From the NCBI GenBank assembly GCA_046723735.1, contig JBKOVB010000113.1, positions 11,918 through 75,917 of the forward strand: 64,000 nucleotides of DNA. Direction: 5' to 3'. Positions 32,023-40,776 of the stretch are shown here, piece after piece (position 1 is the first letter of the stretch; every line of letters begins with the position of its first letter). The stretch is from RYN-111 sp046723735 (lineage in GTDB: Bacteria; Actinomycetota; Actinomycetes; Mycobacteriales; SCTD01). A program made the position numbers and the translations under genes. Under the pieces are notes generated by a model that did no database searches, was not told the origin of the DNA, and saw nothing but the letters and a program-made list of their open reading frames with translations.

Positions 32023-33197
32023 CGTGGTCCTCCCCCGAGAGCGACGGTGAGGGCGAGCACCGTTTCCGGGTCGTGCAGCTTCGCGCCGTACAGCTCGCGC
32101 AGCTGGCCCATCCGATACCGCACCGTCTGGGGGTGCACGAACAGCGCGGCCGCCACGTCCTCGCGCCGGCCCTGGTGCAGCAGCCAGGCACGCAGGGTCT
32201 CCTCAAGCTTCTCGGCGCTGGAGGGGCGCTGCGCGGCCAGCGGCGCGAGGACCCGCGCGCGCAGGTCGGCGAGCGCCTCGCCGTCGGCCGTGAGCACGAG
32301 CTCGACGAGCCGCTCCTCGGTGTCGCGCGGCGAGCCCGGAAGCGTGCGGGCGCGCAGCACCCGCCGGTACGACGAGGCCACCTCCTGCCACGGACGGGCG
32401 GGCCCCACCACCGCCTCCCGGTCCTGCACGGCACGCAGCAGCCGCGGTCGACCGCGGCCCTCGGCGTCCGGGACCAGCAGCAGCGCCAGGCCCGTCGTCC
32501 CCTCGAGCCCCGGCAGGTCCTCGGTGAGCCGCAGCGCGCGGCCCTCGCCCAGGGCGTCCAGGGCATGGACCTGCGACTCCGGCAGCAGCACCGCAGTGAG
32601 GGTGCGGGGCACCGGCCAGTCAGCGCGCTCTGCAGCGGCGAGCAGCGCGGGTTCGGGGTCGCCGGCGAGCAGCCGACGCCCGAGCCGGTCGAGGTACCGC
32701 TCGCGCACCCGCCCGCTGACCGCGAGCTCGTCGGTGTGCCCCGCGACGCTGGAGGCGGACAGCTGGTCGATGTAGGCGAAGACGAGCTCGGCGAACTGCA
32801 CCAGCACCGCCGCGGGCAGCCCGAGCGCGACACCTTGGTCGGCGAGCTCGCGCCAGGCGACCCGCGCACCGACGCGGTACGCCGACAGCAGCGCGTCCAC
32901 AGACCGGCCGCTGCGCGCCTCGCCGCGCCCGATGGCGTACGCGCCCTCGAGCGCCGGGGCCAGCGGGGTGGTCGGGTCCCCGGCCCGCGAGCCCGACGCC
33001 AGGCTCAGGAAGCCGCGCAGCGCGAGCTCCACCATCTCGCGGATCGTGTCGCCCATCGTCCCGGTGAAGGCGTCGGCGTACGGCGGGACCTCGGCGACGA
33101 TCGCGGCCACCGTCCGCTCCGCGACGCTGGGCAGCTGCGCGCGCAAGATGGCCGTGGTGGTGGAGTCGAGGTCGAGGCCGAGCGGGGTCGCGGTCAT
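32019..33197 (-). CDS. PucR/CdaR-type helix-turn-helix regulator
   Basis: A 392-residue regulator. The C-terminal PucR HTH is clear: ETLRAWLLHQGRREDVAAALFVHPQTVRYRMGQLRELYG. The N-terminal ~150 residues are an all-helical sensor region (RSVDALLSAYRVGARVAWRELADQG) and the middle resembles the GGDEF-like domain of this family. It is divergent to the ferredoxin reductase/desaturase operon and probably controls it. GGAGGACAG precedes the ATG. Confidence 0.88.
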   Translation of the reverse strand: MTATPLGLDLDSTTTAILRAQLPSVAERTVAAIVAEVPPYADAFTGTMGDTIREMVELALRGFLSLASGSRAGDPTTPLAPALEGAYAIGRGEARSGRSVDALLSAYRVGARVAWRELADQGVALGLPAAVLVQFAELVFAYIDQLSASSVAGHTDELAVSGRVRERYLDRLGRRLLAGDPEPALLAAAERADWPVPRTLTAVLLPESQVHALDALGEGRALRLTEDLPGLEGTTGLALLLVPDAEGRGRPRLLRAVQDREAVVGPARPWQEVASSYRRVLRARTLPGSPRDTEERLVELVLTADGEALADLRARVLAPLAAQRPSSAEKLEETLRAWLLHQGRREDVAAALFVHPQTVRYRMGQLRELYGAKLHDPETVLALTVALGGGPR

Positions 33198-33285
33198 CGG
33201 ATCTGTCCTCCCTGCACAAAACAGAGCCGCGAGATCACGCGTACAGGTCAGGACTTTACGCCCTGCAGCGCACCACCATGAAGCC

Positions 33286-34347
33286 ATGCCCGCTGCACCG
33301 ACCCTGCTGCGCCGGGCTGCTGCGCTCGCAGAGCTGGCGGCCACGCCGCTCGTGCCCGGCGACTACCTCGACCTCGTGCACCCCCTGCGGGCTGGTGCGC
33401 CGCTGCGCGCCCGGGTCATGGAGGTGCGCCCGGAGACGCGCGACGCGGTCACCCTCGTGCTCGAGCCCGGCCGCGACTGGCGCGGCCACACCCCTGGCCA
33501 GTACCTGCGCGTGGGCGTGGACGTCGACGGGGTCCGGCTGTGGCGGGCCTACTCCCTGACCTCCGCCCCCTCCCGGGACCGCCGCATCTCCATCACCGTC
33601 AAGGCGATCCCGGACGGGAAGGTCAGCACCCACCTGGTACGACGGGCCCGCCCCGGCATGCTCCTGCAGCTCGACCAGGCCACTGGGGACTTCACCCTTC
33701 CGGCCACGCCGCCCGCCAAGGTGCTGTTCGTCACCGGCGGCAGCGGCATCACGCCGGTGATGGGCATCCTGCGCAGCAACCTGCACCGGCTCGCGGACGT
33801 GGTGGTCGTCCACTCCGCACTCACCCGGGACGACGTCGTGTTCGGCGGCGAGCTGCGGGCACTCGCCGCGCGCGACCGGATCCGGCTGGTCGAGCTGCAC
33901 ACCGATGTGGACGGGATGCTCACCGCTTCCCAGCTGACCGAGCTCGTCCCCGACCTCGCCGAGCGCGAGACGTGGGTGTGCGGGCCGACCGGTCTCATGG
34001 ACCTCGTCGAGAAGCACTGGGAGACCGCGGGTCTGACCGTGCCGCTGCACACCGAGCGGTTCCGGCCCAGCATCGTGGTGCCCGGCGACGGCGGGCGGGT
34101 GCGCTTCCGTCGTACCGGGGTGGAGACCGACGCCGACGGCGCCACCACCCTGCTCGCGACCGGGGAGGCCGCGGGCGTCCTCATGCCCAGCGGGTGCCGG
34201 ATGGGCATCTGCTACGGCTGCGTCCTGCCGCTCAAGGAGGGCGCAGTGCGCGACCTTCGCGACGGCGCCCTCACGGAGGCCGGCGACGGCGTCCTCGTCC
34301 AGACCTGCATCAGCGCGGCCGCCGGCCCCTGCGAACTGGAGATCTGA
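33286..34347 (+). CDS. Ferredoxin reductase with C-terminal 2Fe-2S domain
   Basis: A 353-residue flavoprotein reductase. The FAD domain has RAYSLTSAP, the NAD(P) domain has VLFVTGGSGITPVMGILR and WVCGPTGLMD, and a plant-type 2Fe-2S domain ends the chain (PSGCRMGICYGC ... QTC). The same order, reductase then desaturase, is known from Rv3230c-Rv3229c (DesA3) of M. tuberculosis, where the reductase feeds electrons to the desaturase. It starts 1 nt before the next gene's frame with no gap. Confidence 0.92.
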   Translation: MPAAPTLLRRAAALAELAATPLVPGDYLDLVHPLRAGAPLRARVMEVRPETRDAVTLVLEPGRDWRGHTPGQYLRVGVDVDGVRLWRAYSLTSAPSRDRRISITVKAIPDGKVSTHLVRRARPGMLLQLDQATGDFTLPATPPAKVLFVTGGSGITPVMGILRSNLHRLADVVVVHSALTRDDVVFGGELRALAARDRIRLVELHTDVDGMLTASQLTELVPDLAERETWVCGPTGLMDLVEKHWETAGLTVPLHTERFRPSIVVPGDGGRVRFRRTGVETDADGATTLLATGEAAGVLMPSGCRMGICYGCVLPLKEGAVRDLRDGALTEAGDGVLVQTCISAAAGPCELEI

Positions 34348-34348
34348 C

Positions 34349-35485
34349 ATGACTGCCCTGCAGCACAAGCAGACCAGCCCGATCGCCCACCTGACCACGG
34401 CCGACGTCGAGCAGCTCGGCAAGGAGCTCGACGCCATCCGGCAGCAGGTGCTCGACAGCCGGGGCGAGCGCGACGCGGCCTACATCCGTCGCGTCATCAA
34501 GACCCAGCGGATGCTCGAGATGAGCAGCCGCGGCGTGCTGCTGCTGTCGCTGTTCCCTCCGGCGTGGCTCGCCGGCACGGCCGGGCTGTCGGTCGCGAAG
34601 ATCCTCGAGAACATGGAGATCGGCCACAACGTCATGCACGGCCAGTGGGACTGGATGCGCGACCCGGCGATCCACTCCTCCACCTGGGAGTGGGACAACG
34701 TCGTGCCGGCCGAGCAGTGGAAGCACTCGCACAACGAGGTGCACCACACCTGGACGAACGTGCTCGGCAAGGACAACGACCTCGGCTACGGCATCATGCG
34801 CGTGGACGAGGACCAGAAGTGGCACCCGTTCTACCTCGGTCAGCCGCTGTGGAACTTCCTGAACATGTGCCTGTTCGAGTACGGCATCGCGGCCTACGAC
34901 CTCGAGATCGGCAAGGCGCTCAAGGGGCGGGTCGACAAGCAGGAGTTCCGCCGCAAGGCCCGGGGCGTGCTGGGCAAGCTGAAGAAGCAGGTCCTCAAGG
35001 ACTACCTGGTGCACCCGCTGCTGTCCGGCCCGTCGGCCGCGACCACCCTGGCGGCCAACGCGACCGCGAACCTGGTGCGCAACGTCTGGACCCACTCGGT
35101 CATCATGTGCGGCCACTTCCCCTCGGGCATCGAGACCTTCACCAAGTCCTCGATCGAGGGCGAGACCCGTGGCGAGTGGTACCTCCGGCAGATGCTGGGG
35201 TCGGCGAACATCAGCGGCGGGCCGCTGCTGCACCTCATGACCGGCAACCTGTCCTACCAGGTGGAGCACCACCTGTACCCGGACCTGCCCAGCAACCGCT
35301 ACCAGGAGATCGCGCCGAAGGTGCAGGAGATCTTCGAGCGCTACGGGCTCACCTACGTCACCGGGCCGCTGCCCAAGCAGGTGGCCTCGGCGTGGGCCAA
35401 GGTGCTGCGCCTGTCACTGCCCAGCTCGCCCGGGCGTACGACGACCGCGGCTCCGGCCGAGGAGGCCGCGGACCCCGCGGCCTGA
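34349..35485 (+). CDS. Membrane fatty-acid desaturase
   Basis: This 378-residue desaturase has the three His boxes of the diiron membrane family: H93-x3-H97, H128-x3-H132-H133 and Q-x-x-H307-H308. Hydrophobic stretches lie around VLLLSLFPPAWLAGTAG and after the second box. It probably introduces a double bond into an acyl chain using electrons from the reductase directly upstream. The C-terminal 25 residues are an Ala/Pro-rich tail. The divergent PucR protein is the likely regulator. Confidence 0.92.
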   Translation: MTALQHKQTSPIAHLTTADVEQLGKELDAIRQQVLDSRGERDAAYIRRVIKTQRMLEMSSRGVLLLSLFPPAWLAGTAGLSVAKILENMEIGHNVMHGQWDWMRDPAIHSSTWEWDNVVPAEQWKHSHNEVHHTWTNVLGKDNDLGYGIMRVDEDQKWHPFYLGQPLWNFLNMCLFEYGIAAYDLEIGKALKGRVDKQEFRRKARGVLGKLKKQVLKDYLVHPLLSGPSAATTLAANATANLVRNVWTHSVIMCGHFPSGIETFTKSSIEGETRGEWYLRQMLGSANISGGPLLHLMTGNLSYQVEHHLYPDLPSNRYQEIAPKVQEIFERYGLTYVTGPLPKQVASAWAKVLRLSLPSSPGRTTTAAPAEEAADPAA

Positions 35486-35554
35486 GGCCGGCCCCCGAAC
35501 CCAGCAAGGGATGAACGCCAGCCGCCGGCCGCACGTGTGTCAGGGCAGGCGTGC

Positions 35555-35578
35555 GTCACGCGTGTCTCCCCGCGTGAC
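35555..35578. terminator. Bidirectional hairpin between convergent genes
   Basis: GTCACGCG (35555-35562) and CGCGTGAC (35571-35578) form a perfect 8-bp stem around an 8-nt loop, in the 112-bp gap between the desaturase and the convergent hydrolase gene. The position suits a terminator for both. Confidence 0.6.
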
Positions 35579-35597
35579 CACGCCGCTCAGCAACCAG

Positions 35598-36722
35598 TCA
35601 GTCGACGGTCTCGAGGAAGCGACGCTCCTCGTCCTCGTACCTCGAGGGGTTCACGTTCCAGGCCTCCACGTGCTCCACACCCTCGGGGTGCTGGAACGTC
35701 ACGCGCTCCGGCACCTTGTCCGCCAGCACCTCGCTGCCACTGACCGGCACGAGCGTGTCGCCGCTCCCGTGCACCAGCAGCGTCGGCACCTTCACCCAGC
35801 TCGTGTCGTCCAGGTAGTCGAGCGCACCCCAGTCCAGGCCGTACCGCAGGGTGGCCAGGCGCTTCGCGCTCCACACGACCGGGCTCGGCAGCGGCAGCGA
35901 GTACTCCTCCGCCCCCAGGTCCACGGCGCGCTCGAACGACAGCAGCGGCGAGTCGAGCAGCATCCCGGACACGACCGACGCGCGCGGCGAGTGCTGCATG
36001 AAGGCCGCCACGATCGCGCCGCCCATGCTGGCCCCGACCAGGACCACGCGCCGAGCTCCCTGCTGCTGCGCCCACGCCACGGCGGCCTCGAGGTCGCGCC
36101 ACTCGGTCTGGCCGTACTGATACCGGCGTGAGCGGTCGAGCGGGAGGGCCGCGTCGTTGCGGTAGGTGATGTCCAAGGCCGACAGGCCAAGCCGCACCGG
36201 CACGCGCATCATCCGGAGCATCTCCTCGCGGCTCGCGCCCTTCCCGTGCACGAGCAGGACCCAGGTGCTCGACCGGCCGGGCACGTACCACGCCGGGAAG
36301 GTGCCGGCCGGCGACCGGTACGTCACCTGCTGCACCGGTACGCCGAGGGCCAGCTGCGGTATGGCGGGGAACGCGTCCTCGGTCAGCGCCACGGCCTGCC
36401 CCAGCTCAGGCACGTGCCCGGTGAGCAGCCGGAAGGGCCTGGTGACCTCGCCGCCCCGGGACCCGCGCCCGCTGATCTGGCCGTACCCGCCGGACCACTG
36501 CACGCCGTACACGCCCGGCTCGTGGAGCTCGAGGACGTGCTCCTTCTCCCGCAACGTGATCGACGTGCCGCTCAGCGCCGTGACCACGAGGTCCTTGTCC
36601 GGGAACCACGGCTCGACCGCGAAGCCCTGCTCCTCGATCTGCCCCGCGAAGTACCAGCCGGTGCCGAGCAGGAGCACACCCAAGGCCACCACGAGCGCGG
36701 ACAGCAGCCTGAGCGGGCGCAT
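35598..36722 (-). CDS. Membrane-anchored alpha/beta hydrolase
   Basis: A 374-residue protein with an N-terminal membrane anchor (LLSALVVALGVLLLGTGWYF), a beta-rich segment of about 110 residues, and a hydrolase domain. The nucleophile is Ser232 in VGASMGG, the oxyanion region is LLVHGKGASREEML, the Asp is in HGSGDTLVPV and the His in EGVEHVEAW. It looks like an exported esterase or peptidase-type hydrolase acting at the membrane surface. It is divergent to the DUF2231-like gene. Confidence 0.85.
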   Translation of the reverse strand: MRPLRLLSALVVALGVLLLGTGWYFAGQIEEQGFAVEPWFPDKDLVVTALSGTSITLREKEHVLELHEPGVYGVQWSGGYGQISGRGSRGGEVTRPFRLLTGHVPELGQAVALTEDAFPAIPQLALGVPVQQVTYRSPAGTFPAWYVPGRSSTWVLLVHGKGASREEMLRMMRVPVRLGLSALDITYRNDAALPLDRSRRYQYGQTEWRDLEAAVAWAQQQGARRVVLVGASMGGAIVAAFMQHSPRASVVSGMLLDSPLLSFERAVDLGAEEYSLPLPSPVVWSAKRLATLRYGLDWGALDYLDDTSWVKVPTLLVHGSGDTLVPVSGSEVLADKVPERVTFQHPEGVEHVEAWNVNPSRYEDEERRFLETVD

Positions 36723-36835
36723 GGCCCCAGTGAAGCGAGCAGGAGCGCGGGAAGGAAGGCATGAGTTCGCCTTATCCCGCCCTTAGCCCCCGCCCCGGCA
36801 GCATGGCGGCACCCCCCGACCGACGAGGAAACCCC

Positions 36836-37321
36836 TTGGACATCGCGAATCTGTTCGGCCTGCCCGCCCATCCCCTGATCGTGCACGCGGTCGTCGTGCT
36901 TGTGCCGCTGGTCGCGCTCGGCGCGATCGCGATCGCGGTGTCGCCCTCGCTGCGTGCCCGCTACGGGACGCTCGTCGCCGCCGGCGCCGTGCTCGACGTG
37001 CTGCTGGTCCCTCTCGCCACCGGCAGCGGCGAGCAGCTGCAGCCGCGGGTGCAGGCGAGTGCGCTGCTCGAGCGGCACACCCAGCTCGGCGAGCAGCTGC
37101 TGCCCTTCGTGATCGCCCTCGCGGTCGCCACGGTCTACCTCATCGCCGCCCCCCGCCTGCGGGCCCGGCGCCCCGACGGCTCGCCGTGGTGGGCTGCACC
37201 GTGGATCGCCTCCGCCATGGTGGTCGTGGCGTTGCTCGGAGGCGCGGGCGCGTTGGTGCAGACGGTCCGCATCGGGCACAGCGGCGCGCAGGCCGCGTGG
37301 TCGGGCGTCGCCAAGCAGTAG
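36836..37321 (+). CDS. DUF2231-like membrane protein
   Basis: A 161-residue integral membrane protein with four helices. It opens IANLFGLPAHPLIVHAVVVLVPL, whose LPxHPLIVH motif marks DUF2231, and ends with a helix ASAMVVVALLGGAGALVQTV. The function of the family is unknown; some members occur with redox or heme proteins. A TTG start at 36836 behind GAGGAAA fits the family start; an ATG at 36803 would add 11 residues. Confidence 0.75.
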   Translation: MDIANLFGLPAHPLIVHAVVVLVPLVALGAIAIAVSPSLRARYGTLVAAGAVLDVLLVPLATGSGEQLQPRVQASALLERHTQLGEQLLPFVIALAVATVYLIAAPRLRARRPDGSPWWAAPWIASAMVVVALLGGAGALVQTVRIGHSGAQAAWSGVAKQ

Positions 37322-37327
37322 CCGCAG

Positions 37328-37333
37328 TACGTT
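37328..37333 (+). promoter_or_regulatory. Leaderless -10 for the ABC exporter operon
   Basis: TACGTT ends 6 nt before the GTG start at 37340 and lies just after the DUF2231 stop. No Shine-Dalgarno sequence is visible, so the exporter mRNA probably begins at its start codon. Confidence 0.5.
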
Positions 37334-37339
37334 CGGCCC

Positions 37340-38221
37340 GTGGACGCGGCGATCTCGGTCTCGGGCCTGGTCAAGTCGTACGGTCGCACTCTCGCCCTGG
37401 ACGGGCTCGACCTCACGGTCCGCACCGGTGAGGTGCACGGCTTCCTCGGTCCCAACGGCGCCGGCAAGTCCACGACGCTGCTAATCCTGCTGGGGCTGCT
37501 GAAGAAGGACGCCGGCGGGATCCGGCTGCTCGGCGGCGACCCGTGGCGTGACGCGGCGACCCTGCACCGCCGGCTGGCGTACGTGCCCGGCGAGGTGAAC
37601 CTGTGGCCCACGCTCACCGGCGGGGAGGTCATCGACCTGCTCGGCCGGCTGCGGGGCGGCGTCGACCCGGCACGTCGGGCCGCGCTGCTCGACCGGTTCG
37701 ACCTCGACCCGACCAAGAAGGGCCGGACCTATTCCAAGGGCAACCGGCAGAAGGTCGCGCTGGTCGCCGCGCTCGCCTCCGACGTCGAGCTGCTGCTGCT
37801 CGACGAGCCGACAGCCGGGCTCGACCCGATCATGGAGGCGGAGTTCCGGGCGTGCGTCGGGGAGGAGCGCTCCCGAGGCCGCACCGTGCTGCTGTCCAGC
37901 CACCTGCTCGACGAGGTGGAGGCCGTCTGCGACGCCGTCAGCATCATCCGCGCCGGACGCACGGTCGAGAGCGGCTCGCTGGAGGAGCTGCGGCACCTCC
38001 GCCGTACGACGGTGACCGCCGAGCTCGACGCGGTGCCGGAGGGCGTCGCGTCGCTGCCGGGGGTGCACGACGTCGTCGTCGAGGGCGGCCGGCTGCGCTG
38101 CCACGTCGAGCCGGACGCGCTCAACGGGCTGCTGGCCGTGCTGACCCGCGCCGGCGTGCGGTCGCTGCGCAGCGAGCCGCCGACCCTGGAGGAGCTGTTC
38201 CTCCGGCACTACACGTCATGA
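37340..38221 (+). CDS. ABC-2 exporter ATPase (DrrA/TipA-type)
   Basis: ATP-binding subunit of 293 residues. Walker A is GPNGAGKST, Walker B LLLLDEPTAGLDP and the switch His is in SSHLLDE. The signature loop reads YSKGNRQKV instead of LSGGQ, a variant common in this drug-exporter class. The C-terminal ~80 residues (TAELDAVPEGVASLPGVHDVVVEGGRL) form the regulatory tail typical of DrrA-like ATPases. It overlaps its permease gene by 4 bp. Confidence 0.92.
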   Translation: MDAAISVSGLVKSYGRTLALDGLDLTVRTGEVHGFLGPNGAGKSTTLLILLGLLKKDAGGIRLLGGDPWRDAATLHRRLAYVPGEVNLWPTLTGGEVIDLLGRLRGGVDPARRAALLDRFDLDPTKKGRTYSKGNRQKVALVAALASDVELLLLDEPTAGLDPIMEAEFRACVGEERSRGRTVLLSSHLLDEVEAVCDAVSIIRAGRTVESGSLEELRHLRRTTVTAELDAVPEGVASLPGVHDVVVEGGRLRCHVEPDALNGLLAVLTRAGVRSLRSEPPTLEELFLRHYTS

Positions 38222-39801
38222 GCGCGTACGCCGGCACCTGGCGCCTCCTGCGACTGGTGCTGCGCCGCGACCGGGTGCTGTTGCCCGCGTGGCTCGCCGT
38301 GCTGCTGCTCAGCGTCTGGAGCTCCGCCTCCGCGACCGCCGACCTGTACCCGACTCAAGCCTCTCGGGTCGCGGCCGCCCGCGGCATCAACAGCAGCACG
38401 TCGCTGGTGGCGCTCTACGGCCGGGTGTACGACGAGACCTCGCAGGGAGCGGTGTCGCTCATCAAGATGATCGCCTTCGGGTCGGCGATGGTGGCCCTGC
38501 TCGCGATCGTGCTCGTGGTGCGGCACACCCGCGGCGAGGAGGAGAACGGTCGGCTGGAGCTGCTCGGCGCCACCGTGGTGGGCCGCCGCGCGGCGCTCGC
38601 CGCGGCGGTGCTCGGGGTGAGCGGCGCGATGACAGTCCTCGGCCTGCTCGCCGCGCTGGCGCTACGCGCCTGCGGGCTGCCGCTCGACGGATCGCTGGTG
38701 TTCGGGCTGGCCTGGGCCGGCAACGGGATCGCCTTCGCCGCCGTCGCGGCGCTGACCGCGCAACTGACGACGAGCGCGCGGGCCGCGACCGGGCTGGCCG
38801 CGACCGGGCTCGGCGCGAGCTACTTGCTGCGCGCGCTCGGCGACGCCGGCTCGCCGTCGTGGCTCACCTGGCTCAGCCCAGTGGGCTGGGCCGAGCAGCT
38901 CCGACCCTTCGCCGGCAACCGCTGGGCCGTGGTGCTGCTGACCCTCGGGTTCGCGCTCGCCTGCGGGGTGGCGGCGTTCCAGCTCGCCGCCCGGCGCGAC
39001 CTGGGCGCCGGTGTGCTCGCCGACCGACCGGGGCCGGCGCACGGCCGGCTCGGCAGCCCGCTCGGGCTGGCGTGGCGGCTGCAGCGCTGGGGCCTGCTGG
39101 GCTGGACAGCGGGGTTCGTCGTCCTCGGCGCCGTGATCGGCAGCCTCGCGTCGACGGTGGGCGACCTGCTCAGCAGCGAGCAGGCGCAGGACTGGATCCG
39201 ACGCCTGGGCGGGCAGCAGCACCTCACCGACGCCTTCCTCGCGACAGAGCTCGGCTTCGGAGCGGTCATCGCCTCGGCGTACGGCATCTCGTCGGTCAAC
39301 CGGCTGCGCGCGGAGGAGACCGGGCTGCGCGCCGAGCCGGTGCTCGGCACCGCCACGAGCCGTACCCGCTGGATGGCCGGCCACGTCACCCTGGCCCTCG
39401 GCGGGACGGTCTGGCTGATGCTCGCGCTCGGCGTGACCGCCGGGGTCGCGCACGGGGTGACGACGCACGACGTGGCGAGCACCCTGCCGCGGCTGCTCGG
39501 AGCCGCCGCAGCACAGCTGCCGGCGGTGTGGCTGGTGGTCGGCATCGCGCTTGCGGCGTTCGGGCTGACGCCGAGGCTGGGCAACCTCGGGTGGACGGCG
39601 CTGGTCGGGTTCCTGCTGCTCGGGGAGCTCGGCCCGGTGCTGCGCCTCGACCGGTGGGTGATGGACCTGTCGCCGTACGCCCACACCCCGCGGCTACCCG
39701 GCACCGCCGCAGACCTCAGCCCGCTGGCCGCGCTCAGCGCCCTCGCGGTCGCGCTCCTCGTTGCAGGGTTCGTGGGCTTCCGACGCCGCGACGTCGGCTG
39801 A
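38218..39801 (+). CDS. ABC-2 exporter permease, polyketide-antibiotic-exporter type
   Basis: A permease of 527 residues with about twelve hydrophobic helices in two six-helix halves, e.g. VLLPAWLAVLLLSVWSSAS, VALLAIVLVVRHTRGEEENGRLELL, and ALVGFLLLGELGPVL. The RHTRGEEENGRLELL loop followed by VVGRRAALAA is characteristic of actinobacterial exporters of polyketide antibiotics. With the ATPase it forms a complete exporter. The substrate is unknown and no biosynthesis genes are nearby. Confidence 0.88.
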   Translation: MSAYAGTWRLLRLVLRRDRVLLPAWLAVLLLSVWSSASATADLYPTQASRVAAARGINSSTSLVALYGRVYDETSQGAVSLIKMIAFGSAMVALLAIVLVVRHTRGEEENGRLELLGATVVGRRAALAAAVLGVSGAMTVLGLLAALALRACGLPLDGSLVFGLAWAGNGIAFAAVAALTAQLTTSARAATGLAATGLGASYLLRALGDAGSPSWLTWLSPVGWAEQLRPFAGNRWAVVLLTLGFALACGVAAFQLAARRDLGAGVLADRPGPAHGRLGSPLGLAWRLQRWGLLGWTAGFVVLGAVIGSLASTVGDLLSSEQAQDWIRRLGGQQHLTDAFLATELGFGAVIASAYGISSVNRLRAEETGLRAEPVLGTATSRTRWMAGHVTLALGGTVWLMLALGVTAGVAHGVTTHDVASTLPRLLGAAAAQLPAVWLVVGIALAAFGLTPRLGNLGWTALVGFLLLGELGPVLRLDRWVMDLSPYAHTPRLPGTAADLSPLAALSALAVALLVAGFVGFRRRDVG

Positions 39802-39858
39802 CCCCGTTCACCCGTCCGGGTCACCACCACCGCTCGGAGGGCGTCGAGACCACCTGGC

Positions 39859-40776
39859 ATGGAGCCCGACAGCAGCACCCACCCCTGGATGCACCGGGCG
39901 CCTTGGGTCATCGGCCTGCTGGTCGTCGCCGCCCTGGCCGCGGCGCCTGTCGTCACCGGTCGGGCGCTGCACCCGATGGGTCTCGCCGAGGCAGCGGCCG
40001 GGGCGGTGCTCGCGACCACCTGTTCCGGCCTCGCACTGGCCAGCTCTCGCCGTACCCGCCTGCCGCTGCGGGTCGCAGCTCCGGCCGTGCTGGCGGTCAC
40101 CGCCTGCAACGCCATCACCCCGGCCGGGGTGGGCGGCACCGTGCTGACGCACCGCATCCACCGGCGTACCGGGCTGTCCCCGCCCGAGGCGAACGCAGCG
40201 CTCGCCGTCCGCGGCATCGCCGGCTCGCTCGCGGCCTTCAGCGGCGGCGTGTTCGCCGCCCGCTACGCCGGGGTCGTGACCCACCACGCGCTGCCCGGCC
40301 TGCGCACCGTCGCCCTCGGCGCCGGCGTCGTGCTGCTCGTCGTCGGAGCCACCCTGGTCGTGCAGCGGCACCGCGCCGTCTCGCTGCTCGACCAGGCCCG
40401 CGCCGCGCTCGTCAGCGCCGCCGGGCACCTGCGCCACCCCGGTCGTACCGCGGTGCTGCTGCTCGCCACCCACGGCCTGCTCGTCGCGCAGATCGTCTGC
40501 TTGCACGGCGCGCTCAACGCGGTCGGCCTCGCACCCAGCCTGCCTGTGCTGCTCGTGGCACAGGTCGGCGCGAACACCATGAAGAGCGCGAGTCCTTGGA
40601 CCCCAGGCGGTCTGGGTGCCATCGAGGGCACCCTGGTGGCCGCCCTGCACAGCGGCGGGCTGCCGGCGGGCACGGCCGCGATGGGCGTGCTCGTCTACCG
40701 CGCCCTCGGCTGGTGGACGCCCGTGCTGCTCGGCATCGTGTCCCTCGGCGTGTTTCGCCGCCGGGGCCTGGTCTAA
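39859..40776 (+). CDS. Flippase-like membrane protein (LPG-synthase TM domain)
   Basis: Polytopic membrane protein of 305 residues with seven to eight helices, such as WVIGLLVVAALAAAPVV, TVALGAGVVLLVVGATLVV and VLVYRALGWWTPVLLGIVSLG. The motif ITPAGVGGTVLTHRI and the later PWTPGGLGAIEG match the paired P-x-G-x-G signatures of the MprF/UPF0104 transmembrane family, which flips or synthesises lipids. No cytosolic aminoacyl-transferase domain is present. It is convergent with the MpaB gene (4-bp overlap). Confidence 0.82.
   Translation: MEPDSSTHPWMHRAPWVIGLLVVAALAAAPVVTGRALHPMGLAEAAAGAVLATTCSGLALASSRRTRLPLRVAAPAVLAVTACNAITPAGVGGTVLTHRIHRRTGLSPPEANAALAVRGIAGSLAAFSGGVFAARYAGVVTHHALPGLRTVALGAGVVLLVVGATLVVQRHRAVSLLDQARAALVSAAGHLRHPGRTAVLLLATHGLLVAQIVCLHGALNAVGLAPSLPVLLVAQVGANTMKSASPWTPGGLGAIEGTLVAALHSGGLPAGTAAMGVLVYRALGWWTPVLLGIVSLGVFRRRGLV

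Noticed and set aside
37340..39801. An antibiotic biosynthesis cluster around the polyketide-type exporter
   Set aside because: No synthase or tailoring genes are near; the exporter stands alone next to unrelated membrane genes.
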